Source: Lumbricus terrestris
Lineage: Eukaryota > Annelida > Clitellata > Crassiclitellata > Lumbricidae
Reading direction: 5' to 3'
Assembly: GCA_949752735.1 (NCBI GenBank)
Contig: OX457039.1
Location: 48,768,055-48,832,054 of the forward strand
Length of the DNA stretch: 64,000 nt
Both the position numbers and the translations under genes were made by a program. Shown piece by piece: positions 11,060 through 24,000 of this stretch. Every line of letters begins with the position of its first letter. The first letter of the stretch is position 1. Under the pieces are notes generated by a model, which saw only the letters and a program-made list of their open reading frames with translations, was not told the origin of the DNA and searched no databases.

Positions 11060-12320
11060 TCTCTCATCTGCATGCTATGATTGGACATTCTCAAGTGCAG
11101 TCAGTTTGTCCCCTGACTTTGGATGCAGCCATCTTTGATAGGCTGCTATGTGTATTTAGGTGAATGCTGATGTGATGGTTGCCTGAGCCCTTTAAACTGT
11201 TTGCTCTAAAGATTTTATTCGCATACCTCCTTATGTAGGGTCTGTTGCAGTTGCATTTCAGTCTCAAAGCAACCTGCGGATTGTAGGTCAATGAGATAGA
11301 CACGAGATTGATACGTATACCCAGAAACCACAAGTGTTTTTTGGGTACATGTGTATCTCATGCAGATACGTGTATACATAACCTCAAACAGAGAAACCGG
11401 TGGAGACTAGTGAGGATGAGATGGAGGAGGATGTGAAAGATATATATCGTGTTGAGAGCGCATGTCTGTGAGATGCCGTGATACTGTTGGTCTTTGCCAA
11501 ACAGAATTAAAACACTGTTTAGACAATGGACTAGACGAGAGACTGATGGACGGACCCACGGACAGGCGGCTGTGGATCCTGGTTTACCCTGTTGCGAAGT
11601 CGTGGGGACCTGGGCGTCCCCTTGACCCCCTCTCCTGTACTTTCCCTGTCGTCGTGTGTATGCCGGATGGTAATTTCTGTGGACGTTGCAAATTTTGGCA
11701 AATAGATTAGCATTAGGCTGATCAGTGACTGGAAAGCAGAATGTTGCCTTCAACCATTATATGATTGCCTCATTAGGAGGCTATTCAGTGCTTGTGGTGG
11801 TCGATTGTAGAGGTCTTCTTCTTCAATGTTTATTGTGTCTTGGCAAACAGAGAATGGGAGGAGGGTGAGGGGTTAAAGTCCTGCAAGATCTTCTCTACAG
11901 GATTGAGGAGCAGTTCTCTGGAGTTGTCACTCAAATGTGATTAGGGCAATCGGATGAAATCAGGGCATTCAGATTCAGATATAGCGGCAAGAATCAGTAA
12001 TCAGTCCATCAGTCAGAGGACGAGAAGAAGGCAGGAGCAGTTGAATAAAGGAATTTAGAGAAAAAATGATTGTGTATGCAGAGTTCTTTTGTTATCTGTA
12101 TGTAACGAATTCTTGTCCCAATCGATTTGAGTGAATAGCTTAGTTGTGAAAGTCTTCTTTTCTGAATTGGAGCATATGTTGTAGCAAATGCACTGAAGAA
12201 ATTCGTATACGCTGAAAGCAGCTTCTTTGGATTCTACTAAATAATTTTGGTGAAATATTGGAATCAACAGCATTATGGTGGTCATGGTTTTTCAGCCTCA
12301 TCGTAATTCAAATCGTCAAT
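11060..12320. other. Noncoding stretch without recognised content
   Basis: Mixed sequence with several 60-130-codon ORFs on both strands that match no family I know and have no conserved motif. Confidence 0.45.
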
Positions 12321-12324
12321 ATTT

Positions 12325-12385
12325 ATCAATCAATTGATCAATCAATTGATCAATCAACTGATCAATCAACTAATCAGTCAATTGA
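12325..12385. repeat. (ATCA)n-type simple repeat
   Basis: Imperfect AATTGATC/AATCAACTGATC units, partly palindromic. Confidence 0.85.
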
Positions 12386-12605
12386 TCAATTGATCAAACC
12401 GTTGGAGAAACGTCTGAAACTTCTCAGCTTCGAAATTACTCTGTGAAGCTGGTCATAAATTTTTGATTGATGCTACTTCATTACAATATATGTTTGTATC
12501 AGGATTTCATCTGAAGTTGGTGTTTCCTTTTGATTTGAGTCTGTATTTATATTTATGATTGACCAACTATTATTATTGCTATTATTATTATTTTTTTGCC
12601 CCAAG

Positions 12606-12606
<1 letters not shown>

Positions 12607-12694
<88 letters not shown>
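12607..12694. repeat. (TTA)n microsatellite
   Basis: Nearly pure TTA triplets, about 28 units with one interruption. Confidence 0.95.
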
Positions 12695-12699
<5 letters not shown>

Positions 12700-14610
12700 A
12701 TTAAAACAATTACTAATATTATTATCAACATTTTCAATACACACAAACTGACACGGAAATCTATGGGAAGGGTGCAGAAATTAGCCTGTTTCCAGACTCA
12801 AATGTTGGTGCTAATTTTATTTTTCCTAATTCCATAATTATATGCTGTTGTACCTCTGCTAATCGCTAATTGTATCACATGCACTTTGCCCAGGTTAAAC
12901 TCAAATCTGAAACTTCTTGGCTTGAAAGTTAGCCTACCTCAAGATTTGTTTAGTGCCATTTTATTTTGCCAGCGGTGTTCGTTTATGTCAGAGTTTTTGG
13001 CTGTAGTTGTTTTACCTTTTGATTTGAGTCTCTATTTATTGCTACCTGGTATTTCATTAACAGATTCAGATAAATCCAGTGAGATTACAGTCACTGATGA
13101 ACTCGGTTTCTGCTGAACCTGTGGTTTTGTGCAGCTGTGACCCAATGCAGGAGACAGTCTATGGCTATTTGTCAAGCGTAGTATTGACCCATAGTTGCAG
13201 CAGCTGTTGAGTTTCCACCATCTGTTGCTGGCCAAATACTTGTATGTTGGATTTTAATAGGATTTGGAAATATTCAAATTGCCAGTGTTAGGATTGTGGT
13301 GACATAAGAATAGTGCACTTCTGTGCAATACATATAGTTGATATTCAATTGCTTGAGGAAAAAAACAAAAATTATCATGCAGCGTCTTTGCATTATATTC
13401 ATTCATTATGATCTTCTGCTTGTGTATTAAATGTACTCACTTGGAAGACCGATCAATTTATGGGTTTGATTCTTTGCAAATTTTGGTGCAACTTGTTCTT
13501 GACATAACGGCATTGTGAGCAGTGGATCAGAATTTATCTCATGTTTATTGCAATTGTGTGCAGTGGCCTCTGAAAATCTTGCTGCTCTGCGGGTTTGTGA
13601 AGCACGTTATTTGATTCTCGTTAAGAAAGATTTACGACAGAAATATTGAACAGTGTACTGTGGAAGTGCAAAGAAAGTATAAAATTATTACTGAGATAAT
13701 GATTAAATGGATGGAGAAAAATATTGAAGTGAGAAAAGACAGAAATTTTTGAAAAATTGATCAGTCTAGGTTTTATGTAGGCCTAACGTTTCATTTACAT
13801 TTTGACACTGTAAAAGCTGAAATTTTCATGGGGTGAACATTTGCGGTGCTAAAAGTCATAGAATATTATTGTTTTTGTGAGGTAGCCATTGTGCTGTGCA
13901 CACAGTAATTACAGATTTTTACGCCTTTATCTCTTGACTGTGCAGCAAGGAGCACTTTTACACTCTGTGCCCTCAGCTTGAAGCCTTGAAGTCATTCTTA
14001 TTCCATATTGGAGAGAGGCAGACAAACAATGGAGGTTTTGCCTATGAGGGGAAGGTGGGCAAACAGATCATCACTGCCAATCAAAATTATCCACTTGAAA
14101 GTGTCTACAGAGGACACCGTCTCTCCAAACGTTCTACGTATACGCTGTTTGCCATGTGGATGACCGCCACAGATGGAGTGCCTCTGTGTTGGTGTGTGTA
14201 GGATAGGGTTGTCAAGGGGTTGCCAAGGATTTCTGAGTGATCGATGGGTTAGCGGGACTTGCCTCAAGAGAGATGAGTGATAGGCAAAAACGCAGACATG
14301 GATTCGAAGGCTGGACTTGGCTATGACGGCCTTTTTTCACTGCACAGACGATGTGTGATGTGACTTCAATACGAATAAGTGGCCTACATTGGGGTTGTCA
14401 TATTATTTCGTTTTGTTGATCCCTTCTGACTGATCAACGTGATCTGTAATTGCAGTGGAGGAGCAGGGACCTTTGGCTCTCAAAGCACTAGGCACACAAG
14501 GCATCCTGTTATATCCTGTTATATTGGTCAGTGGCTTGAAGATAAAAGTTCATGCAGAATAAAATATCCAGACATTTTTAGATCTCTGCCTTCATATATT
14601 ATATACAAGC
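12700..14610. other. Noncoding stretch without recognised content
   Basis: AT-rich. An ORF of about 90 codons around 13998-14267 exists on the minus strand but shows no motif. Confidence 0.45.
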
Positions 14611-14613
14611 ATT

Positions 14614-14715
14614 CAGTGTTGTACAGTAATGAAGTAAAAGTAACGCGTTACTGTACTTAAGTAAAAGTTTGAATACTTTCACATGTAATGAAGTTTCAGA
14701 AAACCTAAATACTTT
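14614..14715 (+). mobile_element. Possible terminal fragment of an hAT-like element
   Basis: CAGTGTTGTACAGTAATGAA followed by GTAAAAGTAACGCGTTACTG and ...ACTTAAGTAAAAG resembles hAT termini of the CAGTGTTG...AGTAA...GTTACT kind that are common in animal genomes. I did not find the opposite end or a duplication, so it may be truncated. Confidence 0.4.
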
Positions 14716-15559
14716 TACTTAAAACAATCACAGATGTTCGTTGCATTGGAGAGGCTGATCATTGAAATATCTATAGGTAAAGACAAAAAATAATCAGTCA
14801 ATCAATACCTAAATCCACAAAGCAGCCATCTGTCGCTCAGCCATTAAATCTGTCAATCAGTTGCACAATTTCATTTGAGGAAGCAGTCAACAGCAACCTT
14901 ATTGCTTTATTTCAGAACATACATTGTGAACCCCCATATCAACCCCAGTATAGGTTTATGGACTCGATGAATTGGATGAGTCAAAAGAGGGGACTAAAGT
15001 GATAACTCAGTAGTTTTTTTGTCAGCAAGCATGCAGGTAATATGCTGGCATCAAAATTCTGATTGAGCACGTTTCGCTTGCTGGGAACATAATCTACTTT
15101 TTTGCTAGTTTTTAATGTGTGTAGTTTTGGGATTATACGTAAAAAATTCGATGAATTTGATATCTGAAAATGGATGCCTAATGAGGTCTAATGCCCAGAT
15201 TAAGCGAATAAAAAATAGTAATTTCACAGCATATTTAAATATAAATGTGGACTTTCGGGATTTGCCTGTGTACCAGTACGTGCCATGTTGTATGTCGTTC
15301 GTGATGTCGACGGCATTACTAATCCCTGCGAATGTGAATGATCAATGCATTCGTTTTGAACAGCGTTTTGTGCTGTGTGTTTGAATTGCGATTTTATTAG
15401 ACATTAAGCCGGGATGTTCTCGTTTTGTGTGGAGCCCGGAAATGACCCGCTTCATTTGACCAAACAGTCCATTAATTGCAGAACTGATGACTGTATACAA
15501 TAACAAGATTATATATCTGCTCGTTTGAATGGATGCCTTCTCGAGCCATTCCATTTGAT

Positions 15560-15847
15560 GCTGTAAGGGGCGGGTGATGTTAGATGGTTGCTGCTGCTGC
15601 TGCTGCTGCTTTGGGAAGAGCATCCTGCATCGAGGCACTGCATGCCTGCTCAGTCCTGGGGACTCATGACATTTACTCAGCGTCACACAGTGCATGCCTA
15701 TGTCATTTATACTCCGCGGTTCTGGTTATGGCCTATTTCACGCAATGCGTTGCGGCGGCTAATTCAGCTCTAAGTGCGTCATTGCATCGTCGGCGTTGTC
15801 GTCGTCTTGCGTTATGAAATAAGTTTCGCTCTTCCGTTCGGTTGGCC
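15560..15847 (+). promoter_or_regulatory. Probable promoter / 5' UTR region of UNC5
   Basis: This stretch before the start codon is richer in CpG than the DNA around it. It holds a GC box (GGGGCGGG, 15567-15574), a run of seven CTG-type triplets (about 15586-15609) and a GTCGTCGTC cluster near 15790. No TATA box is obvious. The transcription start cannot be read from sequence. The triplet run opens spurious polyleucine, polyalanine and polyglutamine frames that I do not treat as coding. Confidence 0.35.
15814..15822 (+). promoter_or_regulatory. Minimal upstream ORF (Met-Lys-stop) in the presumed 5' UTR
   Basis: ATGAAATAA lies 25 bases before the UNC5 start codon and in another frame. If it is in the transcript it is a two-codon uORF that could delay or reduce initiation at 15848. 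Whether it is transcribed is unknown. Confidence 0.3.
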
Positions 15848-15911
15848 ATGTGTCATGCTGGTCTTCTTCTCCGCTTCTGCTGCTGGCTTAGGCTCGTGTT
15901 CTTGGTTACAG
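15848..15911 (+). CDS. UNC5: UNC5 exon 1: start codon and signal peptide
   Basis: Encodes residues 1-21 plus the first base of codon 22. After a short MCHAG start comes a hydrophobic stretch ([16 protein letters not shown]), a good secretory signal. The ATG has G at -3. An in-frame TGA at 15815-15817 closes the frame upstream, so this is the first possible ATG in frame. The donor GTAACG at 15912 leaves phase 1, exactly what exon 2 needs; the joined codon gives Gly22. UNC5 genes commonly carry the signal peptide on a separate first exon. No transcript evidence is available here, and another start exon further upstream is possible. Confidence 0.72.
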
Positions 15912-18043
15912 GTAACGTTTATCTTTAAAAACAAACGTTAAGTGTTTTGTCTTGTGATATTTAAACTGTTTAGTAGAAATCAAATACTGCAATGAGCTTT
16001 TGAGTTTCTTCAAATGTTTTCAAGCAGACTACAAAGACTCTTGTTATGCAACAGTATTCTTGAATCACTCGTTCATGGTTTAAGAAACAGATTATCTCAT
16101 ATTCTAAGTGTATTCATTGCCAGTCAGCTTGTTATGAAATGCTATTGATTGAAACTGCTGGTAACTTTGACGCTTGACAGCATCTTCTCATCTATTTATA
16201 ATTGAAAGACGTGTCTATTAGTTTTGGTCCACCTTAGTGAGCACTGCTTTCTAACGCTGTTGACCACCGGTGACTCCTCTCTAGAATTCCAGAATTAGTA
16301 GACACTTTGGTGTCTATGTGACAACCTGTGTCTGGCTGCCTCTTTGCCTCTGACATCAGTCTTAGCAAGTGGGCATTCTTATCGTTCTGTCTAGTCCGTC
16401 TTCTGCATTGCAGCTGGTGTCTCACTGAGCTCTATTATTTACAGTTTCGCTTTCTCATCGGCTGCAGTTCCAATCACTTTGAAGTCCAGTTGTGGCAGTA
16501 TGCTGATGATACAGTGCTGTGCCCTCCTCTGCTCAGTCATGTTATGTAAACCTGTGAAGTGCCTCTTTTCAGTGTATACATGGTCCTGTCTCAGCAGATT
16601 GGCCATATAGGCTCAGATGTAAGGCATTTAAGTTTGGCCCGGGCCAGCTTCTGAATAGCCTTAATTATTCTAACATTGACTGCTGGCACTGCCATTCAAC
16701 TATGGCTATTGCAGCCAAACACTTACAGTGACTCCGCATACAGTACCGGTAATCTTACATTTCGACCCCACGTAACAAACCTTGCATCTCTTGTTTACAT
16801 AATATCAGGGCAATACATCACAAACTCTACTCTTACCTAAGACAAGTCACAAATCATTGCCTGCTGTTTTGCTTACTCTTTATTCGTTTGTTCCAACTCA
16901 TTGTTCGTAGATATCTCATGGTAAAGTCACCAAGTTCCCATGCTTCATAAGTTCTCTGGCCCTTACGATGATGTATGCATCTTCTTTCTAAAACCATCTC
17001 ATCCCTATTCAGTCAGCTACATTGGCTTCCTGTAGAACTCTACAACAAATGTGAAATGGAGGTGACAGACCTATAAATTTCTTACAGTGTACACGTGTAC
17101 CCGTTTTCAACCAAACTGGTCTCTGCTTGCATCCCTCCTCACAGTCTGTGATCACCAGGTATATATAGATCTTTTTACGAAGCCACGTTGAAGAATTGTC
17201 CTGGGCTCTCATGCGTTCCCTGCTGCTGGCCAGAAGGATGGAGCTGACTACCAAATGTTTCTTTAAGCATTGAACTACTTTTTTCCCTTCAATAAATGCC
17301 CCAAGACCCACCAATTCTCACTGGCTTTATTTCAGACACGGATGACTAACTCTGCTTCATCTGACAGTGGACTGACTGTGCTTCAGCTTGATGTTTCTCT
17401 GTGATTGCATGCATTGAATTTCTTCGCAATGATGATAATGATGATGATAATAATAATAAATAGATGGCAATTTTTTTCAGTTGAAGAAGAAAATGGTTAA
17501 ACGTTTTGCAAGATATAAACAAAATATTTTTCTGAATTTTTTTATGATGCTGTTTGCTGATACTGTATTCTGATCATATATGTGTGACACGATCACACTT
17601 GGGTTTGTAGTTTGCCCTCAACCCCTGTGTGCGTGTCGAAGTTTTTCGAAGCATAAGTTAAACTCAGATCTGGCTACTGATTTATGATTGGTGCTGTGTG
17701 AATTTTAGAATTGCTAGCAATTCTAGATTTTGTTTGAATGTATTTTATTTTATTTTTACTAATTTATTCATTGCTTGAGCAATGATACTGTGTTCATTTC
17801 AAAGCTGAAGCTTTGTTTCTGGTTTTGGTATTAATAGAAGCAACTTTTTGGACCCTTGTTATTCAGTTTATGCTGCCTCTCATGATTTAGAGAGCAGGTA
17901 AATTGTCTTTCAGGATTTTCAGAACAGATATTGGATTTGATGAAATTATTAAAGATTGTATGTAAATGTCTGCTTATATTACAAGCACATATAGTGCACA
18001 GATCAGTTGTATTGCCAGAAGCATATTGATATATATATATATG

Positions 18044-18074
<31 letters not shown>

Positions 18075-21000
18075 CTGTGTATATGCATTATGTCACTGTA
18101 CCTTACATTATATTATTGTTTCCTCTTATTCATGACTTTTTTACCGAGGCTATTGACATTCTCAACTGACAACTTACCTCTTCCATTCTCTTTCTACTTC
18201 ACGTTGCCTAACTGCATTGTACAACTTTTCCATCTTATGGGAGCGTCATCACAATGTCAAATGTATAATTCGTTCATTGAAGAATCATATTGGATGGCAT
18301 TGTGGTAAAAACGTGATAGACATGAACCCATAATAATAAAAATAATAATTGCCTTTTCCGTAATGTTTCAGGCAATATTTACGAAGAATCTCTTCGGCCA
18401 GCTGAACGCAATGACACACAATCGGCTGCTTTCGTATTCCTCCAGGAACCTGACGACATTTATTACATTATCAAAGCTAAGCCGGCCACAATCACATGCA
18501 AAGCTACAGGCGTGTTACAGATAAATTTCAAGTGCGTCGGGCAGTGGATTGAGCCTGGCGATCATGTCGTCGTCGACGGTCAGGATTCGACGACAAAGCA
18601 GAAATTCCTCCAGACAAGCATCGATGTCACGAGAGAGGAAGTTGAGGAGTACTTTGGACCCGAGGGATACTGGTGCGAGTGTCACGCATGGAACGAGATA
18701 CAGAACCAGAACGTTCCACGCGCGTATAATTCCTACAGAAGCAAGCGCGGAGTCATACAGGTCGCCTGTGAGTATCCGATTCTTATATAGGATTTCTTTC
18801 GTCTTTTTATGCAAAATAGAAAAATATCGGATCGTAACGAAAGGTGTTAGTTCGTGTTGAATGTTGCTTACTGCAAATCGTGGTTGTAAAGAAGGTTTTT
18901 CCCGTTTCTTATTCTTCTAAGAAAATCTCTTTTTTTTAAATTTTTTATTTTTGTAAGCGACCATATTGGTTTCTTTTCTGTCTGTGATTATTTTCCTTAA
19001 TTCTATTTCTATTTCTTATCCCTTCAGCTGTCTTTGTACTTTCAAGGATTCCACTAATTTAGGTCACCATATTTGACAGATTTACTTGGTGTTTACTAAT
19101 AAAGTTGTGCTAGTTGCTTGATGATTAAAACTAAATTGCGTATATAAGTAAGGGTTTTGATTTTGGACTGTGGTACAAGATGCAACAAAGTCTAATTATT
19201 TTTCGTTTTCCATTTTGTTCTCGTTGTTTTCAATTTTTTTAAAGAAAAGTTTTGAAAAAACCATATTTTATTACATTGTTTAAATTCCATTTTTGTTGTC
19301 TTAAGCATCCATGCTGCAAATGTGAGGTTTGTAATTGTGTAGAATTATTTTTATTCATATGAATTGAAAGGACAGATAAAATGACACTAGAAATGTTCAG
19401 CTGTCCATATGGCTTCTACGTATGATAAGTTGAAATAACAGTTGACACAATAACTTTACTTTATTGCATTTTTTATGTAGAAGTCTACAGATAAGATTAG
19501 ACGAGTAGGTGACCTTTCATGCTTGTCGTTATTGGAATTGTAATCTTGAGATTGCTACGGCACTTAAAAATGTTAAGTTTTGAGAGCCAGCTTAATCACA
19601 GGCACTTGGTGAAAATAAATCAATAGGAGGGGCAAAAATCAGTCCCAAGTCAAGATCGAAAGGGGCAGGCATACAGGCAGGCAGACAGACATTCAGATGA
19701 CTAAGGTGGATGGTGTTTAGAATTGAAATGGCGAGGGAGGTAAGAGGAAGCAGAGGAATCAGAAGATTTGTGAAAGAGTATTGTTTCAGTTTTGAGTGAA
19801 ATAAAGACTTGTGGAGAGATTGTAAAAGTTGGATTTAGTGAGTTCATGCAATAGATTAGATATTTGATTAAATCTGACCAGAGTTTGTTCTAGGAAATGG
19901 AGCTGTTACAACTTTGGAGTGATCTGCAGGTTTTAATGATGAGCCGATGGAAGAGTAGAGAAGTGTTAGGGTTCCCAGGTCTGTTCAGTTTGGGTATTTA
20001 CATTATGATAGACTAAGCTACATATTTGTGATACATGACTACATGCTTACCTCAATACCTGCCTATACAATACATATACACACACATGCACACACACACA
20101 CATGCACACACACACACACAATCACACACACATGCACACACACACACATGCACATGTGTTTATATGTATCATGAATGCTTGTATACAATATATGAAGGCA
20201 TAGATCTAAAAATGTCTGGATATTTTATTTTGCACATGATAGAACTGAATGCAGAGCAAACAAACTATCGTTTTTAAATGACACATATTTTAAGAACTGA
20301 AGTATTTGCGTCACAACGATATTCAGTTACAGAATTTGTTAGTAATGAAGGTTACCAATCTGTCTTGACAGACATCGTGTGTTGCTAATGCTCTAAGCAA
20401 GTTTCATCAATCAATCAATCAATCAGTAATTTAAAATCCCACCCCTCAAGACAAGTAGTAGCTGGAGATGCAGTGGTAGGCTGCTCCAGGTGGTTGGGCC
20501 GACCAGTGGAGCAAGCCCAATGTGGCATGATGGACGTCCATTTGGGGGGGGACCAGCAAGTCACTGTAGAGCGTAGAGGTTGACCGCAAAAAGCAGGACA
20601 GCCGAGTCTCTGTAAGCAGGTAGGTGCAGCACAGAGTAAATATTGCTGCAATAAATTCAGACATTCTGTAAGTTATATGCTTGGTATAGGGAGCTATTTT
20701 CCATGTTTACATGAGATAAGAGAGCAGGGAGAATATGCTTTTTAATATCATTTTAAGTTGGAAGGAGTCGGCTTCGTATGAGGAGCTGATTGCTTTTTCT
20801 ACCGAAATGACCATCTGACTCGGTTTATTTTACAAAAATTTACACAATCACTGACCATAGCAGATGTTGCAAAAAACCATCAATGAAATGAAAAGTACAT
20901 ACTACAGTGTGGTCTCATTAGCGCATAGCCATTGACATAGACATGGCGTGTTAACTGGGCACAAAGGAATAATGATGAAACGAGCTAGAATCAGGGCAAG

Positions 21001-24000
21001 GCAATTGCCGTTACACTTGTTTTTTTTACTGTCGTTTTTTTACTGTCGTCGAAGTGTTGACGAGGTCCTCTATGCAACCGCTCATATTACAGTAACATGC
21101 ACGTGGGCTTTGTCAGATGCAATTCTACTTACCTACTTCCTTAACAGATGGCCACAGCAACATCAGTTAAGCAGCGACCCTGCAGTGCACTTATTCAAGG
21201 CAAACAGTCTCGAAGTATGGTGGAATGGCTGGAGCTTGGTGCCCCATTTCAGAGAGCAAAAGTTCAAATCCAATATCAGCAGAAGTCTGGTTTGGTTGGT
21301 TCCACCTCCAGATTCCCGAGACAGCATGGTGATCCCCCTACTTGGGAGCATCGTAGCACTATGTATAGTGCTCTGCTGTCCATGGTGACTTAATGGTTCC
21401 TTTCACTCGCTCTGCAACAATGCAGAGGTGTTCGTTTTCTGTGGTTGGTCCAACAACCTGGAATGGACTTCCCTTGACTATGCGACACCTCCCAAGCTGT
21501 TCTCAATTTCACAAACTGTCGAAGACTGTTTTTTTCGCTTGATCTCGGCCGGGAGCGCCTCTGAGTAGGTACCTTATAAGGGGCACTATATAAATTACAA
21601 TTGATTGATTGATTTATAATTAACTGTATATATAAAGAGAAATCCGGATCGCTGAGAAGACAGACACGGTGGGCTCATGTAGTAACTTTTGCATGACATT
21701 CACAGAACCTTATCAATCCTGTTACAGACCAGCACTGTTACTACGACTTACAGAGCATGTACCAGTGACTTAATTAGCACTATATCCAGTTGTAAAAGCC
21801 AGTATTGTGGGAACGCAAGCTAAGAATTTCAGGAGCAGTGGGAATGCCGTTCCCACGCGTTTCCACCCACTTTAAACCCTGAGCATGTTAATGAGTCTAC
21901 ACTGTAGTGTAGCCACTATAACTACAGATTTTGTTGACCAGTGAGTACATTGTTTGCTTTGTGTAATTTGAGAATTGTTCTCTGAACGTAACGTAAGTAG
22001 ACTTTTGCATATCCGTGCAGTAAATGGATTCCTACCGTCAGTATTTACAGATGCAATTAGCACTGACCATCTGTCCATATTCTTTTTGAACTGATATTTC
22101 CTCCTCTCTCTAAGAATGGATTTCCAGTATGGATTGCCTTGAGGAGCAGCGACAGCTGTACTTACTGTTGCTTTTTCAGCCTCTAATGGTCTGTGGTTTC
22201 AGGCAAATGCAGCCTGCATAGTGTGTACATTGTTGAGTGTCGTATCTCATGTAGTAATGTACTATTTATCGGTGCATGCATTTAGAAATCATATATGTAC
22301 ATCTCATTATAACTATTGTCTACGGGAATGTATATGTTTGCTGTTGCCTTAAGATTTTGTGAAGTCTCTGAGATATTTCATAGCAATAATTGTCTTTGGC
22401 GTGAGCATACACACACAATGTTTGATGCATTTTCATGTTAAAATTTGTCGACCAATTTTTGCCGATTTTTAATCCGCCGTTCCGAAAGGCGGATCCCTCT
22501 AACATGAAGTGTAGAATGAACATTATGGTCAAAGGCATTTGGTTGTAAGTTCAGCCTAAGAAGTACTGACACAAACTGCGCTCATTTCAAATGCCGATTA
22601 TAGCGTGATGGGTGACAAACAGTGGCGTAACAACTATATAACGAGGGTGGACAAAGTCCACGGGCCCCGAGGTTCAAAGAGCCCCCCGAGGCATTTAAAA
22701 AATCGCGTATAGACTTGCTTTTTCTTTTAGGGGCCAATGATCGACGCAGAGAAAAGCAACACAATGATGATTGAAAGCCAATAAGCATTAACATCCTAGG
22801 ATAATTGAGTCGTTGAGAAAATTAAAGAGTTCGTTTGCCGCCATAGGTTAATTATCTAACGCAGATGGCAACAATGATAAAAAAATATATATATATACAA
22901 ACGGGAATTGGACAGGCTTCACAAGAATTTTGAAGGATGATCAAAGTAAACCAAAAGAAAAAAAATATACAAGACGATGATACAACGAGTCTTTCTATAT
23001 GCTGACCAGAATTATAGACAATGTGAAAGCAGGATGAGAGAAGAATTCTTACTGCAGAAATGAGTTGACGGCAGGAATTTCAAGACCACAGGAAACAGGA
23101 GGCGATGATATTAGATAGTATTAAGTATCGAGGCAACTGTGTTAGACTGTTTGAACAAGACAAAGAGAGAATGCCAATATTGACCGAATTCCTCTTAATA
23201 ATAATTATTGCCTACTTGCAAGATACGAAGGAAATGAAAATTTAAGGCATAATTATATACCATTTAAGACTACTCTGGATGGAAAATATATAATTGAGGA
23301 CTTGATACGAATTGACTTGACAAATGAACAAGGGTAATGGGTGTCATTTTTTCGCACTCGTCACCGCCAGGGCCGGATACAGAAATTTTCGAAGGGGGGG
23401 CAAATTTTTGGCCTTTGGTCTGAAAAAATTGTTCACATTTGGCAAAAAAAACTGATGACTTTCTTAGTCGTTTGCTCGAAATGTCTACAATCTCTAGAAA
23501 ATTGTACCTATTTTTCCCTGCCAAAATAGGCTAGCTGATGACCTTTTTTAGTCATGTGACCTAGTTGAAATGTTTTGCAGATTTGCCATTTTACAGCCAA
23601 TGCTAAGATATTTCGACACCTGGTGTTGTACTTTTTCTCTCACCTTTTCCTACTGCATCGGTTGAATGCTTGTTGAAACTTACTTGGGGGACTCCTATGC
23701 ACATTCTGAATGGGAGCATGACCGCATTGACCCCTTGGATCCACCCCTGATCACCGCCAACTGGCTGGCGTCAGGAATCGATGATGATATTCATTCGTTT
23801 GCTGTTAATCCTAAATGAAACTTAGCATCATCACCCGTGAAAAAGACTATAAAAATTATGTGAGAAAAGTGACATATTACATTGACCAGTTCCTCTTCTG
23901 CCCACTAGGCCTACTGCTAGGCTACTTCTCAACTGGAAACATGAAAGTTAGGATAGAGTTGCCATGCTTCTCATCATAATATATAAAGAAACCATATTGC

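Noticed and set aside
15342..15817. Polyglutamine, polyleucine or polyalanine ORFs near the UNC5 promoter
   Set aside because: All depend on one CTG triplet run and overlap each other in different frames; the spliced exon 1 frame explains the region better.
21785..21882. Possible TIR element with CAGGGTTTAAAGTGGGTGG on the minus strand
   Set aside because: The end resembles the element at 53273, but I found neither a matching opposite end nor an 8-bp duplication.
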